64,000 nt of DNA from Vibrio sagamiensis NBRC 104589 (lineage in GTDB: Bacteria > Pseudomonadota > Gammaproteobacteria > Enterobacterales > Vibrionaceae): assembly GCF_007990935.1 (NCBI RefSeq), contig NZ_BJXJ01000005.1, forward strand, positions 62,001 through 126,000. The letters run 5' to 3'. This document shows, in pieces, positions 28,400-36,917 of the stretch. A program made the translations under genes and the position numbers. Under the pieces are notes generated by a model. The model was not told where the DNA came from, did not search any database, and saw only the letters and a list, made by a program, of their open reading frames with translations. Within the stretch, counting starts at the first letter, position 1; each line of letters starts with the position of its first letter.

Positions 28400-29953
28400 A
28401 TGAACAATGTAACTACAAGTGAAATTGTAAACCGCGTATGGAACTATGCTCATGTTTTACGTGATGAAGGTGTTGGGTATGGCGATTATGTAGAACAGCT
28501 AACCTATCTGATCTTCTTAAAAATGTCTTCTGAGCGAGCAGAAGGCGGTAAAGAGAGAGAAAGCTTAGCTGCTGAGCGTTGGGCCAAGCTTATTGATCTA
28601 GACGGCTCAGACCTAGAGATGGAGTATCGCCATACACTGGAAAGCTTAGGTAGCCTAAAGGGTACACTGGGCATGATCTTCCGAAAAGCCCAGAATAAAA
28701 TTCAAGACCCAGCGAAACTAGAGCGCCTGATATCAATGATTAACAAAGAGTCATGGTCATCGTTGAGTATTGATGTCAAAGGCGAGATCTATGAAGGCTT
28801 GCTACAAAAAGGTGCTGAAAGCGAAAAGAAAGGTGCAGGTCAATACTTTACTCCGCGCCCAATCATTGAAGCAATCGTCGATGTAATGCAACCGAAGCCA
28901 ATGCAGAAGATTGCTGATCCTGCCTGTGGTACCGGTGGATTTTTAACAGTCGCGCATGACTATGTTGCTTTTGATATTGATAGAGAAACAGGTGAAAGAA
29001 CACCTAAAGCACTGACTAAAAAAGAGAACCGTTTTTTAAAAAATGAAGCAATAAGCGGTAATGACATCTCAGATTCGGTGGCTCGTTTATGTGCCATGAA
29101 CCTGTATCTCCATGGTATTGGAGCTGAAGAGTGCCCGATCTCTACATCAGATGCATTGGCGAAAGAGGTTGGATCTAACAAAGTTGATATGGTTCTAGCT
29201 AACCCTCCTTTTGGGAAAAAGAGCTCAGTAACTATTATCAATGACTCAACTGGCAAGTTAGAGAAAGAAAAGCTGACTTATACTCGTGAAGATTTTTGGG
29301 CAGAAACCTCGAACAAACAACTTAACTTTGTCCAACATATCGGCAATATGTTAAGAGTCGACGGAAAAGACTCTGGCAAAGCCGCTGTGGTACTGCCAGA
29401 CAACGTGTTGTTTGAAGGCGGTGCTGGTGAAACTATTCGTAAGGAGCTGCTTACTCGTTTTAACCTGCACACTATCTTACGTCTACCAACTGGTATCTTT
29501 TACGCTCAAGGCGTGAAAGCAAACGTACTGTTCTTCGATGCTAAGCCAGCTTCAAAAGAAGCGTGGACGAAAAGCGTATGGGTTTATGACTACCGAACTA
29601 ATGTTCATAAGACTCTGAAAACTAATAAGCTTGCATGGAACGACTTCAAAGAGTTTATTGAACTTTATAAAGCGGATGACCAAAAAGCACGAGTTGCAAC
29701 TTGGGCAGAAGTTCAGGAAGCAGAGGGTGGTCCAGGCCCAGATGGTCGCTGGCGTGAATACAGTTATGACGAGATCATTGCTAGAGATAAGACGAATCTC
29801 GATATCACGTGGTTGAAAGACGATTCACTGGAAGATACGGAAAACCTTCAGCCACCAGCAGTCATCGCAAGTGAGATTGTTGAGCTGCTTACCGCAGCAC
29901 TAGAAGAGTTCAAAAGTGTAGAAGAAGCGCTTGTAGAAGAAGACGAAGATTAA
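28400..29953 (+). CDS. hsdM: Type I DNA adenine methyltransferase HsdM
   Basis: A 517-residue N6-adenine methyltransferase. The N-terminal HsdM helical domain is followed by the AdoMet motif ADPACGTGGFL (about 172) and catalytic motif NPPFG (about 267); GQYFTPRPI precedes motif I as in the family. With HsdS it methylates and protects host sites, and it is also needed for restriction. It is the last gene of the operon, after the ptu pair, an unusual order since a methylase is often placed first. The acidic C-terminal tail is ordinary. Confidence 0.95.
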   Translation: MNNVTTSEIVNRVWNYAHVLRDEGVGYGDYVEQLTYLIFLKMSSERAEGGKERESLAAERWAKLIDLDGSDLEMEYRHTLESLGSLKGTLGMIFRKAQNKIQDPAKLERLISMINKESWSSLSIDVKGEIYEGLLQKGAESEKKGAGQYFTPRPIIEAIVDVMQPKPMQKIADPACGTGGFLTVAHDYVAFDIDRETGERTPKALTKKENRFLKNEAISGNDISDSVARLCAMNLYLHGIGAEECPISTSDALAKEVGSNKVDMVLANPPFGKKSSVTIINDSTGKLEKEKLTYTREDFWAETSNKQLNFVQHIGNMLRVDGKDSGKAAVVLPDNVLFEGGAGETIRKELLTRFNLHTILRLPTGIFYAQGVKANVLFFDAKPASKEAWTKSVWVYDYRTNVHKTLKTNKLAWNDFKEFIELYKADDQKARVATWAEVQEAEGGPGPDGRWREYSYDEIIARDKTNLDITWLKDDSLEDTENLQPPAVIASEIVELLTAALEEFKSVEEALVEEDED

Positions 29954-30006
29954 CGCTTTTCTCGTTTTAACTCATAGTAAAAACAGGCTGCTTTGGCTAC
30001 ATTGAT

Positions 30007-30034
30007 TGCTGACGAACAGTTTGAGTCGTCAGCA
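30007..30034. terminator. Hairpin downstream of hsdM
   Basis: Perfect 9-bp arms TGCTGACGA / TCGTCAGCA around a ten-base loop. No T-run follows directly, but the next 40 bases hold CATCA-TGATG and T6, so the pair may act as the operon terminator. Confidence 0.5.
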
Positions 30035-30045
30035 TTCTGATGCAT

Positions 30046-30074
30046 CAGCAGCAATGATGAGTTTTTTGTTTCTG
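30046..30074 (+). repeat. Right copy of the imperfect repeat flanking the island
   Basis: CAGCAGCAATG, then T6 and TTTCTG, matching the copy at 16306-16335 with one gap. It marks the right edge of the defence genes, just before phzF. Confidence 0.45.
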
Positions 30075-30186
30075 CTGAACTTAATCCTCCAGACGCTTCT
30101 AATATACACTCCATTGTGAGTTTCCAACCACCTGTGTTAGTTTGAACCTCTGTTTGCGATGATTTATCAATCAGGAAAGATATCGT

Positions 30187-31005
30187 ATGGAATTAGAGAT
30201 TTATCAAGTTGATTCATTTACTCAACAAGTATTTAAAGGCAACCCTGCTGGGGTTTGTATCACGCAAGAGCAGCTTAGCCGACCGTTAATGCTGGCGATT
30301 GCGGGTGAAATGGCGGTATCCGAAACGGCTTTTTTGTCCCTTTCAGATATGAACTTAAAGTGGTTTACGCCTGAAGCCGAAGTCAACTTATGTGGTCATG
30401 GCACCCTTGCTGTAGCTCATGTATTAAGAGAGAAAGGGCAAGTAAAGGCAGGTGATAAGGTGAGTTTTTCAACCTTGTCAGGCACGCTGACTGCACTGAT
30501 TAATGAATCGACGATTGAACTTGATTTCCCATCGCCTAGCATTGAGTTTTCTGAGCCGAGCCCTGCCGCTTTGTTAGAACATCTCACGCTGACTCAAGAA
30601 GAGATCATCTCGTTCGGCCATTTTGATGAAAAAGTACTGATTGAATTAGCCAGTGAGCAGACTCTACTTAACCTGCAGCCCAATTTTGATAGATTAAAGC
30701 AACTGCCTGGTCGTGGCGTTCTTATTACTGCAATTTCGTCTGATCCACATTTAGACTTTGTGTCTCGATACTTTGCGCCTTGGGTGGGGGTGAATGAAGA
30801 TCCGGTCACAGGCTCTGCTCATTGTGCTTTAACGGTTTATTGGTCAGAAAAACTAGCCAAAACCCAATTGAAAGGTTTTCAAGCTTCCCAGCGAGGAGGG
30901 TATGTCGACACGGAACTACTGCCCAACGGTAGGACAAAGTTAATCGGCTCAGCAGTTACGGTGATTAAAGGCAAGATGCAAATCGCTGAACAAAGCGAAT
31001 CTTAA
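30187..31005 (+). CDS. PhzF family phenazine biosynthesis-like isomerase
   Basis: A 272-residue protein with the PhzF hallmarks: YQVDSFTQQVFKGNPAGVC at the N-terminus, the acidic catalytic region SETAFL, LCGHGTLAVAHVL and NEDPVTGSAHCAL at the domain interface. Family members are cytoplasmic isomerases related to diaminopimelate epimerase; most, including this one, are outside phenazine clusters and have unknown substrates. It has an AGGAAAG ribosome site and stands alone. Confidence 0.88.
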   Translation: MELEIYQVDSFTQQVFKGNPAGVCITQEQLSRPLMLAIAGEMAVSETAFLSLSDMNLKWFTPEAEVNLCGHGTLAVAHVLREKGQVKAGDKVSFSTLSGTLTALINESTIELDFPSPSIEFSEPSPAALLEHLTLTQEEIISFGHFDEKVLIELASEQTLLNLQPNFDRLKQLPGRGVLITAISSDPHLDFVSRYFAPWVGVNEDPVTGSAHCALTVYWSEKLAKTQLKGFQASQRGGYVDTELLPNGRTKLIGSAVTVIKGKMQIAEQSES

Positions 31006-31015
31006 TAAAATGCGC

Positions 31016-31051
31016 CACCATAGGCATGGCCGAAGCGCCTTGCCTATGGTG
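31016..31051. terminator. Hairpin between convergent phzF and sulfatase genes
   Basis: Perfect 11-bp arms CACCATAGGCA / TGCCTATGGTG with a 14-base loop and no clear T-run. The same stem recurs at 33142-33180 beyond the sulfatase gene. Confidence 0.55.
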
Positions 31052-31097
31052 ACGTTGATAGAAGAAGAGAGAGAGCTGCGGGGCCGCGGTATTCGCT

Positions 31098-32996
31098 CTA
31101 AGGCTCGCTCACTTGATGGCGGTATTGCTGCGTTTTGCCTTCGAACAAAAGCTGTTGTGAAATGGCGTTGTAATAACTGCCTTCTTTAAATAGGGCTTGG
31201 CTCCAAGGTTGTTGCTCACAATCGACCGTTTTCTTGCTGACTACGTTGTCCCCAATCTCAAAACATAAACTGAGTTCGCCTGTCGAGCTGTTAATCGCAA
31301 TACCATGATCTTTCGTCATCCAGAAAAAACCATTACCAAAAGAAAAGCTAGAGCGTCCTGGGTAGTGGTGATCCATCAGCGAGTGACCCGTAAACCAAGG
31401 CACATAACCACCTAGCCAATCCATGACCGTTGGGGCAACGTCTCTTTGAGAAGAAGCAATAGGCCTATTCTCTGGGGCTATGGATTGATCGCTCGCGTAC
31501 ATCAGCATGGGGATGGCATTTTTAACAAACCCACCAGTCACCGTTTTAGCGGTGTGATCGGCCAGTAAAACGACCATAGTTGGCTTATCAAGCTGAGCCA
31601 ATTTAGCATCGAGCTTAGTAATAAAGCGTTGCAACGCATCATCGGCATGTTTCACGACACTGCGACGCTCGTTAATTTGATTTTCACGGCCGAATACATA
31701 GCCCACCTCATCAGGGAGAATCGAGCCGTGGGTTGTTCCGGTATTGATCGTAAGAAGAAACGGCTGAGTAGATTGGCTTAATTGATCGATCTGATCGAGA
31801 GCAAAACGGTAGATATCGTCATCCATGAAGCCCCATTCGTTCTTAAAGCCTTCAAATTTGTAATCATGTTTGCCAAAAGATTGCTTAAAGCCGACAGTTT
31901 GTGCGAATGCTCCAACAGCCCCTTTACCACTGCCTTGAACAAAGGTCGTTTGCCACCCTTTTTTCGCCAGTATATGCGGCAGGCAAGCATAAGAAGCGTT
32001 TTGCAACTGACTATTCGCCATGAAGCCATTGATTGGATTTGGGTAAGAGCAGAAAGTAGAAAAAGTGCCCTGAACGGTGCGATAAGCATCGGCATAGGTG
32101 GAGTGAGTCGTCAACGTGCGCTTTCTTAACTGATCAAAGAAAGGCGTGGCATTCGCGACACCCGCATAACTTTGCATATCAAAGGCTGGCCAGCTTTCTA
32201 ATAGCACAACAACAATATTGGCTGATTTTAACTCATTAAGCTGCTGTGGTTGTGCCATTTTTTGGGCGTGAGTGAGTGCATCAAGTTGTGCTTTACTGGC
32301 GTTTTTCGTTACTTTCTTTATTGCTTTAGAACTCCCTTTACCGAGGTAATAGCCAATGCTATATGGCACGTTCCACGCGATGAATGCCTTTTCTGGGCTA
32401 CCGGCTTTATAAGCACTCATTGGGGTTTGAGGGGCATCGTGCCATCCACCACGGATGAGGCTGACAGTAAGAAGCAGCCAAACGAGGGCAAACACCCCGT
32501 TGCTAAATAAACGACTAGGCGTTCTTGTCGCTAGGGGTAAATACTTCCAAATCACCCATAGGCAAAGTACCAACCAGCCAAAACCAACGATAATGGTGCC
32601 CCAATAGCTGGTGAAAGCGGTTGTTATCAGCTCCCACTCCATTCCTTGTGCGTTAAACAGCTCAAAGGTAACGTGCTTAGTGGCATCTTTGGCATAAATA
32701 CAGTCAGAAAAAGTGCTTCCAACAACCCAAATCGTACCAAGGCTGAGCAGAATACGAATCAAGAAAGCAGGCTCTTTTCTAAATAGGCTCGTCACTATTA
32801 AGCTCAGAAAGATAGGAGCAGTTAAAAGTGCTGCTGCCGTAGCATCTAGACGAAGGCCAAACATGACCGCTTTTATTCCATCAGCGGAAAGGAGCTCAAT
32901 AGGGAGTTGAGGAAAGCTTGATAGCGCTATCAACTTGGATATGAAGGTGATAGATAGCAAGCAAAGAAATGACGTTATGGTATTTTTTATAAGCAC
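31098..32996 (-). CDS. LtaS-type membrane sulfatase / phosphoglycerol transferase family
   Basis: A 632-residue inner-membrane enzyme: about five N-terminal transmembrane segments (residues 5-200) and a periplasmic alkaline-phosphatase-superfamily domain. Seen motifs are VVVLLESWPAFD (metal-binding Glu), AYRTVQGTFSTFCSYPNP with the nucleophile Thr, and LLADHTAKT (metal-binding Asp-His). Relatives include LtaS, OpgB and the eptA-like group; in vibrios the substrate is unknown but is probably a phospholipid headgroup transferred to a glycan or lipid. The start is GTG with a weak ribosome site. It is flanked on both sides by hairpins with the same stem and appears monocistronic. Confidence 0.85.
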   Translation of the reverse strand: MLIKNTITSFLCLLSITFISKLIALSSFPQLPIELLSADGIKAVMFGLRLDATAAALLTAPIFLSLIVTSLFRKEPAFLIRILLSLGTIWVVGSTFSDCIYAKDATKHVTFELFNAQGMEWELITTAFTSYWGTIIVGFGWLVLCLWVIWKYLPLATRTPSRLFSNGVFALVWLLLTVSLIRGGWHDAPQTPMSAYKAGSPEKAFIAWNVPYSIGYYLGKGSSKAIKKVTKNASKAQLDALTHAQKMAQPQQLNELKSANIVVVLLESWPAFDMQSYAGVANATPFFDQLRKRTLTTHSTYADAYRTVQGTFSTFCSYPNPINGFMANSQLQNASYACLPHILAKKGWQTTFVQGSGKGAVGAFAQTVGFKQSFGKHDYKFEGFKNEWGFMDDDIYRFALDQIDQLSQSTQPFLLTINTGTTHGSILPDEVGYVFGRENQINERRSVVKHADDALQRFITKLDAKLAQLDKPTMVVLLADHTAKTVTGGFVKNAIPMLMYASDQSIAPENRPIASSQRDVAPTVMDWLGGYVPWFTGHSLMDHHYPGRSSFSFGNGFFWMTKDHGIAINSSTGELSLCFEIGDNVVSKKTVDCEQQPWSQALFKEGSYYNAISQQLLFEGKTQQYRHQVSEP

Positions 32997-33141
32997 GATT
33001 TATAAGAGTCTTGTTTGTGTTGTAGCTTATTATGGATAGTTTTATTTTATATGAATTTAATGATTGTGTGAAGGTGGGGGATGTTAAGGTGTAAAGGAAA
33101 TAGATTAATATCAATGGTTATTGATAATCTTACTGGACTTA

Positions 33142-33180
33142 ACACCATAGGCACTTGGCCACAGCTTATGCCTATGGTGT
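33142..33180. terminator. Hairpin downstream of iutA
   Basis: ACACCATAGGCA / TGCCTATGGTGT form a 12-bp stem with a loop of about 15 bases. It lies between iutA and the sulfatase gene and should end the aerobactin transcript, though no U-tract is evident. Confidence 0.55.
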
Positions 33181-33197
33181 CTTGTGTGGTTTAAAGC

Positions 33198-35309
33198 TTA
33201 AAACTTAACTTGGTAATTTAAAGTAAATGTACGTCCACGACCTTTGTAGTCAAACATCGCAGAGTTACCATACCAATATTTTGCTCTTTGACTCCAAATG
33301 GTTGAGTAATCCTCGTTCAGCACATTTTGGATACCAAACCCAAGATTGCCGATAGGAAGTTGATAGTTACCTATTAAATCAACAACAGTGTAGCCATTCA
33401 GCTTCCTATCCGAGGCGTCTTCATAATCAAACATTGTTTGGCTTTGTAGCTTTAGGCTATAGTCGTGATCATACCATCCTATCCAAGTATTGGTTTTGGA
33501 AGTGCTTGCCTCCATAGCTTTAAAGTCATCCCAACCATGGTCGCCTTTTTCTTGGGTCCTGACGTAATTACCAGAAGCACCGATCAGAAGGTTGTCCGTT
33601 GCCCAATATTTTGCTTGGGCCTCAATGCCATATACTCTTTTCGGTTTGGAAAGCCCTTTAATGGTGAACTCATCGGTATATAAAATTGTTGCATCTGTAT
33701 AAGAATAATAAGCCGCGGACTGAAACTCTAGGTCATCAATGTTAGTTCGATATCCTATTTCATAACTGTCGGTAGTAATGCCTTCAAGCTTAGAATTTGA
33801 AACCCGACTATTTGCATCTTTACCATAGTATTTTGCTGCATTAGGTAGATCGAACCCTTGTGAGAAGTTTGCCCACAGCTGTGAGTCAGGGGTGAGGTCA
33901 TACATGGTTCCTAGGTTGAACAAGAGCTCGCTGTAATCGGTGCTACCACCTGGAACAAAGTCTGAGTTGGTACTTTTTTGGAAATCAGAAATGGTGGTAT
34001 GAATATATTGATAACGAACCCCTGCCTGTACAGACCAGCGATCAGATATCGAATATTCAGATTGTATGAATGACGCTAAAGCCCTGGTTTCGACACCTGG
34101 GTACCTTCCTTCCATATGATCAATGACATGGATAAGGCCGCCACTTGATTCAGTAGTTGATTGATCATAAATGGCATTATTACTTTCAAACTCGTCTAAA
34201 TAACTGTCGATTCCGAAAGTTAGGCTTAAATCATTAAATGAACGATTTAAAGCCAGTTTAAAGGCCAAAATGTCTGAGACTTGATTAGATGAACTGGTTT
34301 TTAAGTTGTTTTTGCCTGAGCTTGTATATGGGCTAAAAGTATGGTCTTCAGTTCTAAAAGAAAGCTCTGACATCAATTGATAATTAAAAAAGTCGTCATT
34401 GCTATAAGTTGTGCTCAACATAAAGCGTTGAGTACCTTGCTGCCTGGGCGAAGAGTAGCCTTTACGAACATCGACGAACTGAAATTTTCCTTCGTCATCT
34501 TTTTCGAAGTAGAGGCCATAAGGCGAGTCTTGCTGGCTTTCGTAATACTGGGTCAGTATGTTAAGTTGCTGTCCTGCCGTTAGGTTGACTTGTGCGTTGG
34601 TCATCAAATCAACGGTTTCGTTAAATTGAGTCGAGCCTTGGGTGATGTCTGGTGTGATAATGTCGCCATGAGTGTCATAATAACCCTGATTTTTAGTATA
34701 AGCGACAGCCACTCTCCCTTGAGCTTTTTCATTACCGAATGCAACGGATTGGGCCAGTTTGTAATCGAGATCTTGATTGGAACTGAAACCGGAGGTTCCA
34801 CCTACAAAGCTTTCAAACTCTCTGCCGCTGTCGGTTCCTTTTTTAGTGATGATATTAATCACGCCACCAGATGCGCCTGCGCCATAAAGCGATGTTGCAC
34901 CGGAAAGAACTTCGATCCTTTCAATATTAAATGGATCAATAGAATCCAATTGTCTGCTAATGGATCGAACTGATTGGAGAGAGACGCCATCTATCATAAC
35001 CATCATGCTTCGGCCACGAAGGTTTTGTCCTGAATGTGTACGGCCACCACTTGCAACATCGAGAGAGGGAACCGCGGTTGCTAAGATCTCGTCTAGGTTT
35101 TTACCACCTCGATATTCTTGCTCAATCAGCTCGGAATCTACGTACCAAACGGTACCAGAAATATCACTTAGGGCTTTAGGTAGATGGCTTGAAACGACGA
35201 CCATTTTTTCTTCTTGTACTTCTTGAGCAAAAGCGTTGAACGCATTACTGGTGGAAAGTAGTGCAAGGGTAAGGGTAGAAAGCTTAAAATATCCTTTTTT
35301 CATGTTCAT
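33198..35309 (-). CDS. iutA: Ferric-aerobactin TonB-dependent receptor IutA
   Basis: About 703 residues. A signal peptide (about 1-28, ending NAFAQE) is followed by a TonB-box-like segment (EKMVVVSS), the plug domain (LRGRSMMVMIDGVSLQSV, IERIEVLSGATSLYGAGASGGVINIITKKG) and a 22-strand barrel ending in Phe (NYQVKF), as expected of outer-membrane insertion. The plug sequence and the linkage to iucABCD identify it as the aerobactin receptor. The ATG at 35309 is preceded by an AGAGA ribosome site; the frame is open to 35360 without support. It is last in the operon after iucD, 190 bases away, and could also have its own promoter, but no Fur box is seen in that gap. Confidence 0.93.
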   Translation of the reverse strand: MNMKKGYFKLSTLTLALLSTSNAFNAFAQEVQEEKMVVVSSHLPKALSDISGTVWYVDSELIEQEYRGGKNLDEILATAVPSLDVASGGRTHSGQNLRGRSMMVMIDGVSLQSVRSISRQLDSIDPFNIERIEVLSGATSLYGAGASGGVINIITKKGTDSGREFESFVGGTSGFSSNQDLDYKLAQSVAFGNEKAQGRVAVAYTKNQGYYDTHGDIITPDITQGSTQFNETVDLMTNAQVNLTAGQQLNILTQYYESQQDSPYGLYFEKDDEGKFQFVDVRKGYSSPRQQGTQRFMLSTTYSNDDFFNYQLMSELSFRTEDHTFSPYTSSGKNNLKTSSSNQVSDILAFKLALNRSFNDLSLTFGIDSYLDEFESNNAIYDQSTTESSGGLIHVIDHMEGRYPGVETRALASFIQSEYSISDRWSVQAGVRYQYIHTTISDFQKSTNSDFVPGGSTDYSELLFNLGTMYDLTPDSQLWANFSQGFDLPNAAKYYGKDANSRVSNSKLEGITTDSYEIGYRTNIDDLEFQSAAYYSYTDATILYTDEFTIKGLSKPKRVYGIEAQAKYWATDNLLIGASGNYVRTQEKGDHGWDDFKAMEASTSKTNTWIGWYDHDYSLKLQSQTMFDYEDASDRKLNGYTVVDLIGNYQLPIGNLGFGIQNVLNEDYSTIWSQRAKYWYGNSAMFDYKGRGRTFTLNYQVKF

Positions 35310-35498
35310 AATATTCTCTGTCATCATTATGATTAGGGCGATTCGGCCCGTTTTAATCAAGGTAGCCTTTAAAGTCCCTCAAGCCTTGACTGGATAAATC
35401 AGACCTGAGGTCAAAAACTGGTAAAGTTTAAATTTTTAAAATTAGACCGCTACAAGTTATGGAATGGTTAGCGTTCATGTATAAAGTCATAAAGCGCG

Positions 35499-36809
35499 TT
35501 ACACTGTCACGTGCGTTTGACAAGGATTGGGACTGAGCCACTCGATCATGCCGCGTCCAGAATCGGTATCAAACAGCTGTTTTTCAGCCAAACTATTGAT
35601 GATTCGAGCGCTTCGCCATGCCATTAAGCTGAGTTGAGGCTCAGCGATACCATGACTATGCATTCCTGCATTGACTGCAAAGATCTTGTTGTTGCTTTGT
35701 CCTTCCCATTTCAGTTCGAATTCAGGAGTCATTTGGTAGCGATTTTGCTCGTCCATGTCTAAGAGAGGCAAAATGGAGCGTAAGCAGGCTGGAGTAGGAG
35801 CTTCAAAGCCCGTTGCTAAAATGACGATATCGGCTTGCAAGGTCTCTAAGTTTTGCCCAAGAGCATTGTTGGCAGAGAGTGTAAAACCTTGAGCATCTTT
35901 ACGTACTTGCGTTAAGGTTCGATGAGGCAGTAAACGTACCCATTTATCTTCTTTTAATACATCAAAGCGGTGATATAGCTCTTGATAAATACTCAGAAGT
36001 GCTTTTTGGGTAATGCCATCGGATGTTAGCTTTTGATTCGCAATTTCTTGATGTTTGACTTGGGGAGATAAGTTTACAAACGCATCAACATAATCTGGTG
36101 CAAAGAATTCGTTGGTGAAAGAAGCTTCATCGAGAGGTTGATAATTAGCGCGACGTGATAACCAATCAAGCGATTTAGGTTTGCCCCACTTATGTTGTAA
36201 TGCATTGATGAAGATATCTGCACCGCTTTGCCCTCCGCCAACGATTATAACTCGTTTACCAGTGAAGTCTTGCTCTGTTAGGCCAATTTTAGCTGCATGG
36301 AAAAGCTGTGTGCCTAGGTATGGTTTTGCACATTCTGGGACAAAGGGTACTTTGCCTGTACCAATACATAGGTTTTTTGCTTGGTAAACACCTTGATTGG
36401 TATGAAGATTAAAGTGTTCACCGGTATATTCTACTTCTTCGACAGAAGAGGAAAATTGCACATTATCAAGCTGGTGTGCTGTCCAAGCTAAGTAATCAGA
36501 AAATTCATGACGGCTAATGCATTGTAATTCTGCAGAAAGAAAACGATAAAACTTCTTGTTTTTGACCAGATAAGACAAGAAGGAATAAGGGCTTTCCGGG
36601 TGAACCGCACTGACTAAGTCTTTCAGGAACATAGTTTGCATATTGGTGTTATCAAGCAGTAGGCCTGGGTGCCAAACAAAGGTGTCCCTGCTCTCAAAGA
36701 AGCGAGATCGAAGTTGAGGTTGATCAGCGAGTAAAGCGGCGATACTTAGGTTGAATGGGCCAGCACCAATTCCCGCTAAATCGAGTTTGATGTTGTTTGT
36801 GTGTGTCAT
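35499..36809 (-). CDS. iucD: L-lysine N6-monooxygenase IucD
   Basis: A 436-residue flavoprotein that hydroxylates lysine at N6, the first step of aerobactin synthesis, using FAD and NADPH. The FAD motif GIGAGPFNLS is at residues 13-22, the NADPH motif VIIVGGGQSGAD near 190, and the C-terminal ATGFEAP motif is present. A good AAAGGA ribosome site precedes the ATG. The gene follows iucC by about 110 bases in the iucABCD order. Confidence 0.95.
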   Translation of the reverse strand: MTHTNNIKLDLAGIGAGPFNLSIAALLADQPQLRSRFFESRDTFVWHPGLLLDNTNMQTMFLKDLVSAVHPESPYSFLSYLVKNKKFYRFLSAELQCISRHEFSDYLAWTAHQLDNVQFSSSVEEVEYTGEHFNLHTNQGVYQAKNLCIGTGKVPFVPECAKPYLGTQLFHAAKIGLTEQDFTGKRVIIVGGGQSGADIFINALQHKWGKPKSLDWLSRRANYQPLDEASFTNEFFAPDYVDAFVNLSPQVKHQEIANQKLTSDGITQKALLSIYQELYHRFDVLKEDKWVRLLPHRTLTQVRKDAQGFTLSANNALGQNLETLQADIVILATGFEAPTPACLRSILPLLDMDEQNRYQMTPEFELKWEGQSNNKIFAVNAGMHSHGIAEPQLSLMAWRSARIINSLAEKQLFDTDSGRGMIEWLSPNPCQTHVTV

Positions 36810-36917
36810 GAGAGCAATCCTTTTCTTGGGTTTTAGCCTAATTGAGCTGTAATCTAAATAACAACGATTGACTTAATACAGAGCTTTATCGTTTAAATGG
36901 TGAGTTTTTATGGACGA

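Noticed and set aside
15672..30074. A complete integrative element bounded by the tRNA-Ser 3' end
   Set aside because: No integrase is present and I found no second copy of the tRNA 3' end near 30 kb.
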